A DNA stretch of 64,000 nucleotides from the NCBI RefSeq assembly GCF_022968395.1, contig NZ_JALJQZ010000020.1, positions 1 through 64,000 of the forward strand. The letters run 5' to 3'. The DNA comes from Affinirhizobium lemnae. GTDB lineage: Bacteria > Pseudomonadota > Alphaproteobacteria > Rhizobiales > Rhizobiaceae. The notes under the pieces were generated by a model. It did no database searches. It was not told the origin of the DNA and was given only the letters and a program-made list of their open reading frames with translations. Each line of letters starts with the position of its first letter. Positions within the stretch are counted from its first letter, which is position 1. Below, piece by piece: positions 36,951-46,650 of this stretch. A program made the position numbers and the translations under genes.

Positions 36951-38114
36951 ATGTTTCACGCTACGATGGGCTTTGATCTGGGAGAGGATGTCGCGGCCCT
37001 TCGCGAAACCGTTCAGGCCTGGGCGCAGGAACGGGTGAAGCCGCTGGCTGCCGAGGTGGATCGCTCGAATAGTTTCCCGAACCAACTCTGGAAGGAGATG
37101 GGGGATCTCGGTCTGCTCGGCATCACGGTGGATGAAGCCTATGGCGGCGCGGGCATGGGGTATCTGGCGCACACGGTGGCGGTGGAGGAGATTGCGCGCG
37201 CCTCCGCCTCCATAAGCCTTTCCTACGGTGCCCATTCCAATCTCTGCGTAAACCAGATCAAGCTGAATGGTTCGGAAACTCAGAAGCAGAAATACCTGCC
37301 AAAGCTTTTGTCGGGCGAGCATGTCGGCGCACTGGCGATGTCGGAGCCGGGGGCAGGGTCGGACGTCGTTTCCATGAAACTTCGCGCCGAAAAGCGCGAC
37401 GGACATTATGTGCTTAAGGGCAACAAATACTGGATCACCAATGGCCCGGATGCCGATGTGCTGGTGGTCTATGCCAAGACTGACCCGGAGGCCGGATCGA
37501 AGGGCATCACCGCCTTCATCATCGAAAAGAGCATGAAGGGTTTTTCCGCCAGCCCACATTTCGACAAGCTGGGCATGCGCGGCTCCAACACGGCAGAGCT
37601 GATTTTCGACGGTGTGGAAGTACCCTTTGAAAATGTACTTAGCGAAGAAGGTCGGGGTGTCCGGGTTCTGATGTCGGGTCTGGATTACGAGCGCGTGGTG
37701 CTGTCCGGCATCGGGCTTGGCATCATGGCCGCCTGTCTGGATGAGGTCATGCCCTATGTTTCAACCCGCGAGCAGTTCGGCCAGCCCATAGGCAATTTCC
37801 AGCTTATGCAGGGCAAGATCGCTGATATGTATGTCAGCCTCAATACCGCGCGCGCCTATGTTTACGAGGTCGCTAAGGCTTGCGATCGCGGCACGGTCAC
37901 GCGGCAGGATGCGGCAGGCGCCGTGCTCTATGCCAGTGAGCAGGCCATGGTGCAGGCCCATCAGGCCGTGCAAGCGTTGGGTGGGGCGGGCTTCCTGAAT
38001 GATAGCGTGGTGAGCCGTCTGTTCCGCGATGCGAAGCTGATGGAAATCGGCGCAGGCACGTCCGAAATTCGCCGCATGCTGATTGGCCGGGAGTTGATGG
38101 CCGCAATGGCCTGA
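36951..38114 (+). CDS. ivd: Isovaleryl-CoA dehydrogenase
   Basis: A 387-residue acyl-CoA dehydrogenase. Near the C-terminus the usual catalytic Glu position is Gly/Ala ([15 protein letters not shown]), while a Glu is present in [11 protein letters not shown], the relocated catalytic base that distinguishes isovaleryl-CoA dehydrogenases. FAD motifs [15 protein letters not shown] and [18 protein letters not shown] are present. It makes 3-methylcrotonyl-CoA in leucine breakdown. Start ATG 36951 follows GGGAGGAG; the in-frame GTG 36927 is less likely. MCC genes follow directly. Confidence 0.92.
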   Translation: MFHATMGFDLGEDVAALRETVQAWAQERVKPLAAEVDRSNSFPNQLWKEMGDLGLLGITVDEAYGGAGMGYLAHTVAVEEIARASASISLSYGAHSNLCVNQIKLNGSETQKQKYLPKLLSGEHVGALAMSEPGAGSDVVSMKLRAEKRDGHYVLKGNKYWITNGPDADVLVVYAKTDPEAGSKGITAFIIEKSMKGFSASPHFDKLGMRGSNTAELIFDGVEVPFENVLSEEGRGVRVLMSGLDYERVVLSGIGLGIMAACLDEVMPYVSTREQFGQPIGNFQLMQGKIADMYVSLNTARAYVYEVAKACDRGTVTRQDAAGAVLYASEQAMVQAHQAVQALGGAGFLNDSVVSRLFRDAKLMEIGAGTSEIRRMLIGRELMAAMA

Positions 38115-38150
38115 ACCTGCTCGCCTGTGGCGCAACGGCTGGAGGAGCCG

Positions 38151-39755
38151 ATGAAACTGAAGTCCCAACACTTTGCCGGATCGGAGAGCGCGAAAAAGAA
38201 CCGCGCTGCGCATCTGGCCATGCTGGAAACCATTCGCGCGGCGGCAGAGCTTGCTGCGCACGGGGGTGGCGAAGAGGCGCGCAAGCGGCACGCAAGCCGA
38301 GGCAAGATGCTGCCGCGGGAGCGCGTGGCCAGCCTTCTGGATATCGGATCTCCCTTTCTGGAAATCGGCGCAACGGCTGCTCATGATATGTATGAGGGTG
38401 CTGCACCTGCGGCTGGCCTGATTGCAGGTGTCGGTCGCGTCGAGGGGCAGGACGTCATGGTCGTCGCCAATGATGCGACGGTGAAGGGCGGCACCTATTA
38501 TCCAATGACAGTGAAGAAGCATTTGCGGGCGCAGGAAATTGCAGAAGCCTGCAATCTGCCCTGCATCTATCTAGTGGATAGCGGCGGTGCCAACCTGCCG
38601 AACCAGGATGAGGTCTTCCCGGATCGCGATCACTTCGGCCGAATCTTCTTCAATCAGGCCCAGATGAGCGCCAAGGGCATAGCACAGATCGCAGTCGTCA
38701 TGGGGTCCTGCACGGCGGGCGGTGCTTACGTGCCTGCCATGTCGGACGTTTCCATCATCGTGCGGGATCAGGGTACGATCTTTCTGGCTGGTCCACCGCT
38801 GGTAAAGGCTGCGACCGGCGAGGTCGTCAGCGCGGAAGATCTGGGAGGCGGTAATGTCCATACGCGCCTTTCCGGCGTGGCGGACTATCTGGCGGAAGAC
38901 GATGCCCATGCGCTGGCGCTTGCCCGTCGCGCTGTGGCCAATCTCAACCGCAATAAGCTCCACTCCGTTCAATGGCAGGCACCGGAACTCCCAGCCTATG
39001 ATCCGGAGGAACTGCTGGATGTGGTGCCCGCCGACCTGCGCACGCCCTATGACATTCGTGAGGTGATCGCCCGCGTGGTGGACGGCAGCCGCTTCGATGA
39101 ATTCAAGACGCGCTTCGGCGAAACACTGGTGTGTGGTTTTGCGCATATCATGGGGTGCCCGGTCGGCATCGTCGCGAACAATGGTGTCTTGTTCTCCGAA
39201 AGTGCGCAGAAAGGCGCGCACTTTGTGGAGCTATGTTCGCAGCGCGGCATTCCGCTGGTGTTCCTACAAAACATAACCGGCTTCATGGTGGGCAGGAGAT
39301 ACGAAAATGAAGGTATTGCCCGGCACGGCGCAAAGATGGTGACAGCGGTCGCAACGACTGCCGTACCGAAAATCACCATGCTCGTCGGCGGCTCTTTCGG
39401 GGCGGGAAATTATGGCATGGCGGGTCGTGCCTTCTCGCCCCGCTTTTTATGGACATGGCCGAATTCGCGTATTTCGGTCATGGGCGGGGAACAGGCTGCG
39501 GGTGTTCTGGCTACCGTTCGCCGCGAAGGCATCGAGCGCAAAGGTGGTAGCTGGAGTGCGGATGAGGAAGCCGAGTTCAAGCGCCCGACACTGGATATGT
39601 TCGAGCGGCAGAGCCACCCGCTCTATGCCTCGGCCCGTCTCTGGGACGATGGGATCGTGGACCCGCGCAAGACGCGTGAAGTGCTTGCCCTTTCACTTTC
39701 CGCCAGCCTGAACGCGCCAATCGGGGAAACCCGGTTCGGCCTTTTCCGCATGTAA
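38151..39755 (+). CDS. mccB: 3-Methylcrotonyl-CoA carboxylase beta subunit (carboxyltransferase)
   Basis: A 534-residue carboxyltransferase. MCC-specific wording includes [33 protein letters not shown] and [20 protein letters not shown]. It moves CO2 from biotin to 3-methylcrotonyl-CoA, giving 3-methylglutaconyl-CoA. ATG 38151 is preceded by GGAGGAG; an in-frame GTG at 38127 is less likely. It partners the biotin-bearing subunit encoded 20 bases downstream. Confidence 0.92.
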   Translation: MKLKSQHFAGSESAKKNRAAHLAMLETIRAAAELAAHGGGEEARKRHASRGKMLPRERVASLLDIGSPFLEIGATAAHDMYEGAAPAAGLIAGVGRVEGQDVMVVANDATVKGGTYYPMTVKKHLRAQEIAEACNLPCIYLVDSGGANLPNQDEVFPDRDHFGRIFFNQAQMSAKGIAQIAVVMGSCTAGGAYVPAMSDVSIIVRDQGTIFLAGPPLVKAATGEVVSAEDLGGGNVHTRLSGVADYLAEDDAHALALARRAVANLNRNKLHSVQWQAPELPAYDPEELLDVVPADLRTPYDIREVIARVVDGSRFDEFKTRFGETLVCGFAHIMGCPVGIVANNGVLFSESAQKGAHFVELCSQRGIPLVFLQNITGFMVGRRYENEGIARHGAKMVTAVATTAVPKITMLVGGSFGAGNYGMAGRAFSPRFLWTWPNSRISVMGGEQAAGVLATVRREGIERKGGSWSADEEAEFKRPTLDMFERQSHPLYASARLWDDGIVDPRKTREVLALSLSASLNAPIGETRFGLFRM

Positions 39756-39775
39756 CGGCAAAAGGGGAGAGAACA

Positions 39776-41728
39776 ATGTTTCGCAAGATCCTGATTGCCA
39801 ATCGCGGTGAGATTGCCTGCCGCATCATCAAGACAGTCCGCCAAATGGGCGTCTCGACGGTTGCCGTTTATTCGGCGGCAGACCGAAATGCGCTCCATGT
39901 AAAGCTGGCGGATGAGGCGGTTTGCATCGGCGGTGCAGCTCCCAAGGAGAGCTACCTGAAGGGTGAGGCCATTATCGCCGCTGCGCTTCAAACGGGTGCG
40001 GAGGCGATCCATCCCGGCTACGGTTTTCTGTCGGAAAACCCGGATTTCGTTGAAGCAGTGAAGACAACCGGTCTCGTCTTCATCGGCCCTTCCGCTGAGG
40101 CCATCCGTGCCATGGGCTTGAAGGATGCGGCAAAGGCGCTGATGGAAAAGGCGGGCGTTCCTGTTGTTCCCGGTTATCACGGGGATAATCAGGACGGTGC
40201 ATTTTTGGCTCAGCAGGCCGAACGCATCGGCTATCCGGTACTTATCAAGGCCGTCGCCGGTGGTGGTGGCAAGGGAATGCGGCGGGTGGAAAGCGCTTCC
40301 GACTTTGCCGATGCGCTTCGCTCCGCCAAGGCGGAAGCTGCAAATGCTTTCGGCAATGATGCCGTTCTCATCGAGAAATATGTCGCTGCGCCTCGTCATA
40401 TCGAGGTGCAGGTGTTTGGTGATGGCATAGACGCTGTGCACCTTGTTGAGCGGGATTGCTCGCTCCAACGGCGACATCAGAAGGTCATAGAGGAGGCACC
40501 AGCCCCCGGTATGACGCTTGAGATGCGCCAAGCCATGGGATCGGCGGCGGTCAAGGCTGCGAAGGCCATCGGCTATTCCGGTGCTGGCACCATCGAATTC
40601 ATTGTCGATGGGTCTGAAGGGCTGCGCCCGGATCGCTTTTGGTTCATGGAAATGAACACCCGGCTTCAGGTAGAACATCCCGTAACGGAAGCCATTACCG
40701 GGCTCGATCTGGTGGAGTGGCAGCTGCGCGTGGCAAGTGGCGAGCGGCTGCCGCTTGGCCAAGATGACATCCGGCTGAACGGCCATGCCTTCGAGGCCCG
40801 GCTTTATGCGGAAGACGTGGAGGCCGGTTTCCTGCCCGCAACGGGCAGGCTGGCACATCTGACTTTTCCCAGCAACTGCCGTGCCGATACCGGTGTTCGT
40901 AGCGGCGATGAGATCTCGCCCTGGTACGATCCGATGATCGCCAAGATCATCACCCACGGGCCGACGCGTGACATCGCGCTTTCAAAGCTTTCCCGCGCCT
41001 TGGATGAAACTCAGGTTGCAGGAACGGTGACGAACCTGACATTCCTGGCCGCGCTTTCCCGTCATGAAGGATTTGCCAAAGGCGAAGTCGATACAGGGTT
41101 GATTGCCCGAGACCTTGCTGCGCTGACCGCAAAGCCGGAGAGCCGTAGGCAAGAGATGGCTATGGCGGCCTTGGCTGCTTTGCATGCTGCGGCAATTCCC
41201 AACGATCCGCTTGCCGGATTTTCTCTCTGGGCACCACTGGACCAAAAGATTGCTCTGGAACAGGCGGGAGAAACGCTGGAGATGAGGCTTCAACTCACTC
41301 ACCCCGATCAAGCGCAGGCATCAATTGAAGGTGAGGTGTTTTCGGCGGTGCGGCATGCTTCCTGCTGGTCGCTCGAAGGGCAGTCCGGCTTTCAGGTTGT
41401 TGAAGCCGAGGGTTTCCATGTCTTCTCGTCCGGGCGCTCATTGAGCTTTCGCTTGCACGATCCGCTTGATCGCGATCAGTCGCCCTGTCCCGGCGGTGAT
41501 GTAACGCTGGCACCGATGCCAGGACTGGTGCGCGCTTTATTGGTGCAAGCGGGGGAGACGGTGGATGCCGGTCAGCATCTGTGTGTGCTGGAAGCTATGA
41601 AGATGGAGCACACGCTCAAAGCCGCGCGGGCAGGCCGTGTCGCGGAGGTGTTCGTCGCCGAAGGAGAGCAGATTTCCGCAGGCGATCCGCTGGTTCAGCT
41701 GGAGCCGGAGGCTGTGCCGCATGGCTGA
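39776..41728 (+). CDS. mccA: 3-Methylcrotonyl-CoA carboxylase alpha subunit (biotin carboxylase plus biotin carrier)
   Basis: A 650-residue subunit with a biotin carboxylase half (FRKILIANRGEIACRI at the N-terminus, glycine-rich ATP loop AVAGGGGKGMRRV, active site EMNTRLQVEHPVTE), a linker domain and a C-terminal biotinyl domain. The biotinylated residue is Lys609 in LEAMKMEH. It carboxylates its own biotin with bicarbonate and ATP. Its need for bicarbonate is one possible use of the dab system elsewhere in the window. The 3' end overlaps the HMG-CoA lyase gene by 8 bases. Confidence 0.93.
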   Translation: MFRKILIANRGEIACRIIKTVRQMGVSTVAVYSAADRNALHVKLADEAVCIGGAAPKESYLKGEAIIAAALQTGAEAIHPGYGFLSENPDFVEAVKTTGLVFIGPSAEAIRAMGLKDAAKALMEKAGVPVVPGYHGDNQDGAFLAQQAERIGYPVLIKAVAGGGGKGMRRVESASDFADALRSAKAEAANAFGNDAVLIEKYVAAPRHIEVQVFGDGIDAVHLVERDCSLQRRHQKVIEEAPAPGMTLEMRQAMGSAAVKAAKAIGYSGAGTIEFIVDGSEGLRPDRFWFMEMNTRLQVEHPVTEAITGLDLVEWQLRVASGERLPLGQDDIRLNGHAFEARLYAEDVEAGFLPATGRLAHLTFPSNCRADTGVRSGDEISPWYDPMIAKIITHGPTRDIALSKLSRALDETQVAGTVTNLTFLAALSRHEGFAKGEVDTGLIARDLAALTAKPESRRQEMAMAALAALHAAAIPNDPLAGFSLWAPLDQKIALEQAGETLEMRLQLTHPDQAQASIEGEVFSAVRHASCWSLEGQSGFQVVEAEGFHVFSSGRSLSFRLHDPLDRDQSPCPGGDVTLAPMPGLVRALLVQAGETVDAGQHLCVLEAMKMEHTLKAARAGRVAEVFVAEGEQISAGDPLVQLEPEAVPHG

Positions 41729-42578
41729 ATTCGTGGAGCTTTATGAGGTCGGTCCACGCGACGGGCTGCAGAACGAGAAGCGGGTGATCCCGACCTCTGA
41801 TAAGCTAGCTCTGATCGAAAAGCTCAATCGCTGCGGGTTTCGCCGTATCGAGGCCACCAGTTTTGTCAGTCCCAAATGGGTGCCGCAAATGGCAGATGCG
41901 GCAGAGGTGATGGCGGGTGTTCCACGTCGCGAAGGTCTTTCCTATGCGGTGCTTGTACCGAACCTGAGGGGATACGAGGCTGTAAGGCTGGCCGGTGCTG
42001 ATGAGGTGGCAATCTTTGTTGCGGCCACAGAGGGGTTCAGCCGTGCCAATCTCAATGCTTCGATTGCCGAGAGTGTTGAGCGCCTAAAGCCAGTGGCCGA
42101 AGCGGCGCTGGCCGATGATGTCAGGCTTCGCGGCTATGTGTCGGTTGTTATCGATTGCCCCTTCGAGGGCCGTGTTGAACCCGCACAGGTTGCCCGTGTT
42201 GCAGACCGGTTGGCGGCACTCGGTTGCCATGAAATTTCGCTTGGAGAGACGCTGGGGCGCGGCACGCCGCAAGCCGTGGCAGCCATGCTGGAAGCTGTAC
42301 TGGATGTCGTTCCGGCTGGAAAACTGGCAGGGCATTTTCATGATACCGGCGGTCGGGCGCTCCACAATATCGATGTGGCGCTGGAAAAGGGGTTGCGGGT
42401 GTTCGATGCCTCGGTCGGTGGCTTGGGCGGCTGCCCCTATGCGCCGGGGGCGGCGGGCAATGTGGCAACGGAAGCCGTGGCGCGGCATCTAGCTGCATCA
42501 GGTTTCGAGACCGGTCTCGATTTGGATGCATTGGACGAAGCAGCGGCCTTCGCCAAGACCTTGAGGAGCGGCACATGA
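41721..42578 (+). CDS. Hydroxymethylglutaryl-CoA lyase
   Basis: A 285-residue TIM-barrel lyase that cleaves HMG-CoA to acetyl-CoA and acetoacetate, the last step of leucine breakdown. The family motif YEVGPRDGLQNEKR, the metal-binding LAGHFHDTGGRAL and the catalytic-cysteine segment GLGGCPYAPGAAGN are all visible. ATG 41721 overlaps the end of mccA by 8 bases and the stop overlaps the next start (ATGA), so translation is coupled on both sides. Confidence 0.92.
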   Translation: MAEFVELYEVGPRDGLQNEKRVIPTSDKLALIEKLNRCGFRRIEATSFVSPKWVPQMADAAEVMAGVPRREGLSYAVLVPNLRGYEAVRLAGADEVAIFVAATEGFSRANLNASIAESVERLKPVAEAALADDVRLRGYVSVVIDCPFEGRVEPAQVARVADRLAALGCHEISLGETLGRGTPQAVAAMLEAVLDVVPAGKLAGHFHDTGGRALHNIDVALEKGLRVFDASVGGLGGCPYAPGAAGNVATEAVARHLAASGFETGLDLDALDEAAAFAKTLRSGT

Positions 42579-43360
42579 GCAAGGCGATCAAGATCGACGT
42601 TGACGCGCGTGGCATCGTTCAGCTTCGTCTGAACCGCCCAGAAAAGCGCAATGCCCTATCAGTGCAGATGATCGCGGAACTGACGGAGTTTGCCGCAGGC
42701 GCGCAAAGTCGGCGCGATTGGCGGGCTATTATTCTCTCCGGTGAGGGAGCGACATTTTGTGCCGGTGGCGATCTGGACTGGATGCGCCAGCAAATGCAGT
42801 CTGATCGGCAAACGCGCATGGCGGAGGCGCGCAAACTCGCAACCATGCTAGGCGCATTGAACGCGCTGCCGCAGCCGTTGATCGGCGCCATCCATGGCAG
42901 CGCTTTCGGCGGCGGTGTGGGTATGGCCTGTGTGTGTGATCTGGTGCTGGCCACGCCGGAGACCTTGTTTGGTCTGACAGAAACACGGCTCGGCATCATT
43001 CCGGCAACTATTGGCCCCTATGTTCTGGCGCGGATGGGCGAGGGGCGGGCACGACGCGTGTTCATGTCGGCGAAGCGGTTTTCGGCTGTGGAAGCCGTAG
43101 AACTCGGGATCGTGTCGCGTGTCGTGAGTGCGGACACCTTGATGAACGAAGCGGTTGCGGAAGCGGAGCTTTATCTTTCAACGGCACCGGGTGCTGTTGC
43201 TTCTGCAAAGGCGCTTGCGCGTTCTCTCTGCCGATCACTCGACGCTGACGGGATCGAGGAAAGCATCATCGCACTGGCCGATGCCTGGGAGCAGGATGAG
43301 GCTAAAGAAGGCATTGCCGCCTTCTTCGAAAAGCGTAAACCCCACTGGGATCACAGTTAA
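42575..43360 (+). CDS. 3-Methylglutaconyl-CoA hydratase (GnyH/LiuC type)
   Basis: A 261-residue crotonase. The oxyanion-hole segments are FCAGGDLDWMRQQ and GSAFGGGVGMACVCDL, and ETRLGIIPATIGPYVLARMG is typical of methylglutaconyl-CoA hydratases. It converts 3-methylglutaconyl-CoA to HMG-CoA. The position between HMG-CoA lyase and the end of the operon fits the leucine branch, in contrast to the short-chain hydratase at 36138. Confidence 0.88.
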   Translation: MSKAIKIDVDARGIVQLRLNRPEKRNALSVQMIAELTEFAAGAQSRRDWRAIILSGEGATFCAGGDLDWMRQQMQSDRQTRMAEARKLATMLGALNALPQPLIGAIHGSAFGGGVGMACVCDLVLATPETLFGLTETRLGIIPATIGPYVLARMGEGRARRVFMSAKRFSAVEAVELGIVSRVVSADTLMNEAVAEAELYLSTAPGAVASAKALARSLCRSLDADGIEESIIALADAWEQDEAKEGIAAFFEKRKPHWDHS

Positions 43361-43384
43361 GTCCGTCATGACAGGATATTCGGC

Positions 43385-44422
43385 ATGAACAATTCCGACC
43401 TCACCATCCGCGTCGAAGGCCGTGTCGGCTATATCACGCTAACCCGCCCCAAGGTGCTGAATGCGGTGAACGAAGCCATCGTTGACGGCATGACCGACGC
43501 AATGACCCGCTGGAGGGATGATCCCGCTATCTCGCTGGTCATGGCGGATTCCGATAGTGAACGTGCCTTCTCTGCTGGTGGCGATCTGTCGGCCATGTAC
43601 GAACATGGGCGGGCCGGTCAGTTCGATGCCGGAAATGCCTTCTGGCGGTATGAGTATCGGCTGAATGCGATGATCGCGCACTATCCGAAACCTTATGTTG
43701 CCTTCATGGATGGCATCGTCATGGGCGGTGGTGTGGGGCTTTCGGCCCATGGTTCGCACAGGATCGTGACGGAGCATTCCGTTGTCGCCATGCCGGAATG
43801 CAGCATCGGCCTCATTACCGATGTCGGAGGCACCTATCTCCTTCATCAGGCACCTGGTCATCTGGGCGAATATCTGGGACTGACCGGCACGCGCATGAAC
43901 GGTGCCGACGCCATCTACGCCAACCTTGCGGATCATTATGTCGAGCGTGAAAAGCTGGCAGCTCTCAAAGCCAGACTGATAGAAACTGGCGATGCAACGG
44001 TCATCTCTGAATTCTCGTCAACACCGCCAACCTCGGTTCTCGCCGGAAGACAGGCGGAAATCGATCACGCTTTTAGCGGTGAGACCGTCCACGATATCGT
44101 CGATCGTCTAAGCGGTCTGTCGTCCGAATGGGCCATGAAGGCGCTGGAAGCCATTCGCGGTGGTTCCCCCATCTCGCTTCAGGCAACGCTGAAAGCCATT
44201 CGTGAGGCGGACACGCTGGAAATCGGCATTCGCAATGAATACCGCTTCGTTTCTCGCGTCCTGGAGCATGGCGATTTCATCGAAGGCATTCGCGCGGTGA
44301 TCGTCGACAAGGATCGCAATCCGCGCTGGAAATATGCCGTTTTGGATGATGTGCCGAAGGAGCTTCTTGCGCTGATGATGCAGGAAGCCGAAGGCGGGGA
44401 TTTGCTGCTCCCCGCCCGCTGA
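43385..44422 (+). CDS. 3-Hydroxyisobutyryl-CoA hydrolase
   Basis: A 345-residue crotonase-fold thioesterase. Typical HIBCH segments are FSAGGDLSAMYEHGRAG, MPECSIGLITDVGGTYLL and HGDFIEGIRAVIVDKDRNPRW. It releases 3-hydroxyisobutyrate from its CoA ester in valine breakdown. The later enzymes of that branch (3-hydroxyisobutyrate dehydrogenase, methylmalonate semialdehyde dehydrogenase) are not in the window. It is the last gene of the 12-gene run, and its stop is only 4 bases from the stop of the convergent next gene. Confidence 0.88.
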   Translation: MNNSDLTIRVEGRVGYITLTRPKVLNAVNEAIVDGMTDAMTRWRDDPAISLVMADSDSERAFSAGGDLSAMYEHGRAGQFDAGNAFWRYEYRLNAMIAHYPKPYVAFMDGIVMGGGVGLSAHGSHRIVTEHSVVAMPECSIGLITDVGGTYLLHQAPGHLGEYLGLTGTRMNGADAIYANLADHYVEREKLAALKARLIETGDATVISEFSSTPPTSVLAGRQAEIDHAFSGETVHDIVDRLSGLSSEWAMKALEAIRGGSPISLQATLKAIREADTLEIGIRNEYRFVSRVLEHGDFIEGIRAVIVDKDRNPRWKYAVLDDVPKELLALMMQEAEGGDLLLPAR

Positions 44423-44426
44423 TCGA

Positions 44427-45545
44427 TCAGGAAAGAGATTTTCCGTAGCGCTCAACGCTTTCGGCCAAGGGTGTCGTGCTTGCCCCCGGCTGTTGCGGGC
44501 GCAGGAAAATGCCGTCCTTCACGTGAGAAGGCTCGTGGAAGTGATCCTTGATCCAGGGGATATATTCGAGGATTGTTGAGGCCGGGTGCCAGTAGCTGAG
44601 ATGCACATGCACCTGGCTCATCTCGCCAGCGTGAGGTACGACCGGCAGCCGGTTCGCGAGTGCCAGATCGGCGACCTGGATGTATTCGGTGATGCCGCCG
44701 AGCCGGGTCACATCCGGCTGCACATACTGAACCGCTCCCGCATTGATGAAGCTGCGGAAAGCATCCACGGTGTAGAGCTGTTCGCCCAATGCGACGGGTA
44801 TCGATGTATTGCGGGCAAGCGCTGCATGACTGGCGATATCGTCATACCACATGGGTTCCTCGAACCAGTAGATATCCAGTCCTTTAGCCCGTGCGCAGAA
44901 GCGCTGGCAGGTTGGAAGATCCCAGCGACCGTTCGCGTCGATCGCGATGCGAACATTGTTCCCCACACGGGCGCGCACGGCGGCGAGGCGCTCGATGTCC
45001 GTATTCGGATCATCATGGCCGACCTTGATCTTGATGCGGGTGAAGCCCTCTTCTTCCACAGCCCGCGCCGAGCCGGCGATCAACGCTTCCTTCGAGAAGG
45101 AAATCCAGCCGATGTCGGTGTTATAGGCCTCCAACTTTTCGGTTCTCGCTCCGCCCAGCAGTGACCACAAAGGAACGCCCGCCTTCTTGGCCGCGAGATC
45201 CCACAGTGCGACATCCACCGCTGCCAGCGCCAGATGCGTAATGCCCGCGCGCCCGACCCATTGAAGAGCCGGGTAGCGTGCGAGCTTCGTCCAGAGACGC
45301 TGATGGTCCGCCGCATCCTCTCCCAAAAGTAGCGGCGTATAGCAATCGCGAATGCAGGCGGTGATCAGCCTGTCCGAGGCCAGATGCGCATGTGTTCCGG
45401 TAAAGCCGTAGCCTTCCAGGCCATCAGCCGTTGTGATCTTTGCGCCGACCACGCCCCAATGCGTGATGCTGTGGGTGGAGTCGGAGATCGAATCCGATGT
45501 GAGCGGCAAATGCAGAATGAACGGTTCGACGGCAGTAATTTTCAT
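44427..45545 (-). CDS. Enolase-superfamily sugar-acid dehydratase (mandelate racemase subgroup)
   Basis: A 372-residue TIM-barrel enzyme. Catalytic features are the KxK pair at Lys172/Lys174 (TRIKIKVG), metal ligands Asp203 (IDANGRW), Glu229 (YWFEEP) and Glu255 (ALGEQLY), and a His in VVPHAGE (His305). This pattern predicts syn-dehydration of an acid sugar with Mg2+. The exact substrate cannot be told from sequence. Start ATG 45545 follows GGAGGAGG. It lies 35 bases after a regulator gene on the same strand, and a divergent Ldh-family dehydrogenase lies beyond it, so these probably form one sugar-acid module. Confidence 0.82.
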   Translation of the reverse strand: MKITAVEPFILHLPLTSDSISDSTHSITHWGVVGAKITTADGLEGYGFTGTHAHLASDRLITACIRDCYTPLLLGEDAADHQRLWTKLARYPALQWVGRAGITHLALAAVDVALWDLAAKKAGVPLWSLLGGARTEKLEAYNTDIGWISFSKEALIAGSARAVEEEGFTRIKIKVGHDDPNTDIERLAAVRARVGNNVRIAIDANGRWDLPTCQRFCARAKGLDIYWFEEPMWYDDIASHAALARNTSIPVALGEQLYTVDAFRSFINAGAVQYVQPDVTRLGGITEYIQVADLALANRLPVVPHAGEMSQVHVHLSYWHPASTILEYIPWIKDHFHEPSHVKDGIFLRPQQPGASTTPLAESVERYGKSLS

Positions 45546-45580
45546 TGCGGATCCTCCTCCAGGATATCGAATGGCTACCG

Positions 45581-46546
45581 CTACAGCTGCTCCAGATAAG
45601 GCAGTGCGGCAGGCGTAATGCTGTTGGCCACGGCTTCAATGCGCAGCATGACTCGTTGGCGGGACACTTGAAGGTGATGGACCAGCGCATCGCAAGCCAT
45701 CGCGATATGACCCTGTTCCAGGTTCTGGATGATGGTCAGATGCTCGGGTAGAAACGGCTCGCTTGCAAACATGTCCGAAGTCTGACGGTAGAGAAAATGA
45801 TGCGCGACCAGCAGGGCTTGAGGCAGACTTACGGCGCGCAAAAGCGCCTGATTGCCGCAGTGCGATAGGAGATCGACGTGGAGTTCCTGCTCCAGCCGGT
45901 CAAGCGTTTCGCTGGGAACCTGGGAGGCATCCAGCGCTTGCTCAAGATGCTGTCTCAATAGCGTGAAATGCTCTGACGGGAGTCGTTGAGCCGCCTTTTG
46001 CAAGGCAAGCGGCTCCAACACCCAGCGTAACTCGTAAAGCTCTTCAATGTGGTCGCGTGTCAGGGCCTGCGCGTACCAGCGGGCGCTTTGGTCCTTGCGA
46101 ACAATGCCCCGCTCCTGTAGCCGCGCCACAACATCACGAGCTACGGTACGGCTTACTCCATAGTGTTTTGCAAGAATAGCCTCGTTGATCCGCCAACTGG
46201 CAAGCGCCGTGCGGGAGACGATTTCCAACTCGACTTCCGGATAGATGAGTTCCCAGCTTGATCTGGGTTCGACTTCTGCGAGGGGCAGCTCTGCTAAAAG
46301 CTGAGAATTGCCCAATCGGTCACAGTCGCTAATCTCGTATCCTCGGCCTTCTGCCTTGCGCACAAGGCCGTCACGTTCCAGTTCCTGAAGTGCCTGCCGC
46401 GCCGGAGCCCGGCTTATGCTGAAGCGCTCGGCAATTTGGGTTTCGCTCAGCCGCATCCCACGCTGATAGGCCCCGGAACGGATGTCGCGGACCAGCACGT
46501 CATACGCCTGTCGGTACAGCTTCGGGACGCGATTGTTTGTGTGCAT
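45581..46546 (-). CDS. GntR-family regulator with two winged-helix domains
   Basis: A 321-residue regulator, about 90 residues longer than usual. The first GntR winged helix spans about residues 8-73 ([20 protein letters not shown]). A second, similar module is at about 100-160 ([20 protein letters not shown]), then a helical FCD-like domain from about 161. Two DNA-binding modules in one chain are unusual for this family. It diverges from the Ldh-family dehydrogenase, and a 9-bp inverted repeat lies in the gap. It should control that gene and its own operon with the enolase-type dehydratase. The ribosome site before ATG 46546 is poor. Confidence 0.82.
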   Translation of the reverse strand: MHTNNRVPKLYRQAYDVLVRDIRSGAYQRGMRLSETQIAERFSISRAPARQALQELERDGLVRKAEGRGYEISDCDRLGNSQLLAELPLAEVEPRSSWELIYPEVELEIVSRTALASWRINEAILAKHYGVSRTVARDVVARLQERGIVRKDQSARWYAQALTRDHIEELYELRWVLEPLALQKAAQRLPSEHFTLLRQHLEQALDASQVPSETLDRLEQELHVDLLSHCGNQALLRAVSLPQALLVAHHFLYRQTSDMFASEPFLPEHLTIIQNLEQGHIAMACDALVHHLQVSRQRVMLRIEAVANSITPAALPYLEQL

Positions 46547-46603
46547 GACGTGACAGCGATTTCCTATGGATCAGCGGATATGAGGGATTGCACATATATT
46601 TTG

Positions 46604-46631
46604 AAACGTCTAGTGTGTGCATTAGACGTTT
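46604..46631. promoter_or_regulatory. Inverted repeat upstream of the Ldh-family gene, candidate operator
   Basis: AAACGTCTA and TAGACGTTT are perfect 9-bp arms separated by 10 bases. The dyad lies between the divergent tandem-winged-helix regulator and the dehydrogenase, ending 19 bases before the proposed TTG start, so bound protein would block transcription or translation initiation. Confidence 0.6.
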
Positions 46632-46650
46632 TTATGGAAGAGATGATCTC

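Noticed and set aside
39623..40957. Long antisense frame opposite mccA
   Set aside because: mccA is unmistakable; the opposite frame has no motif.
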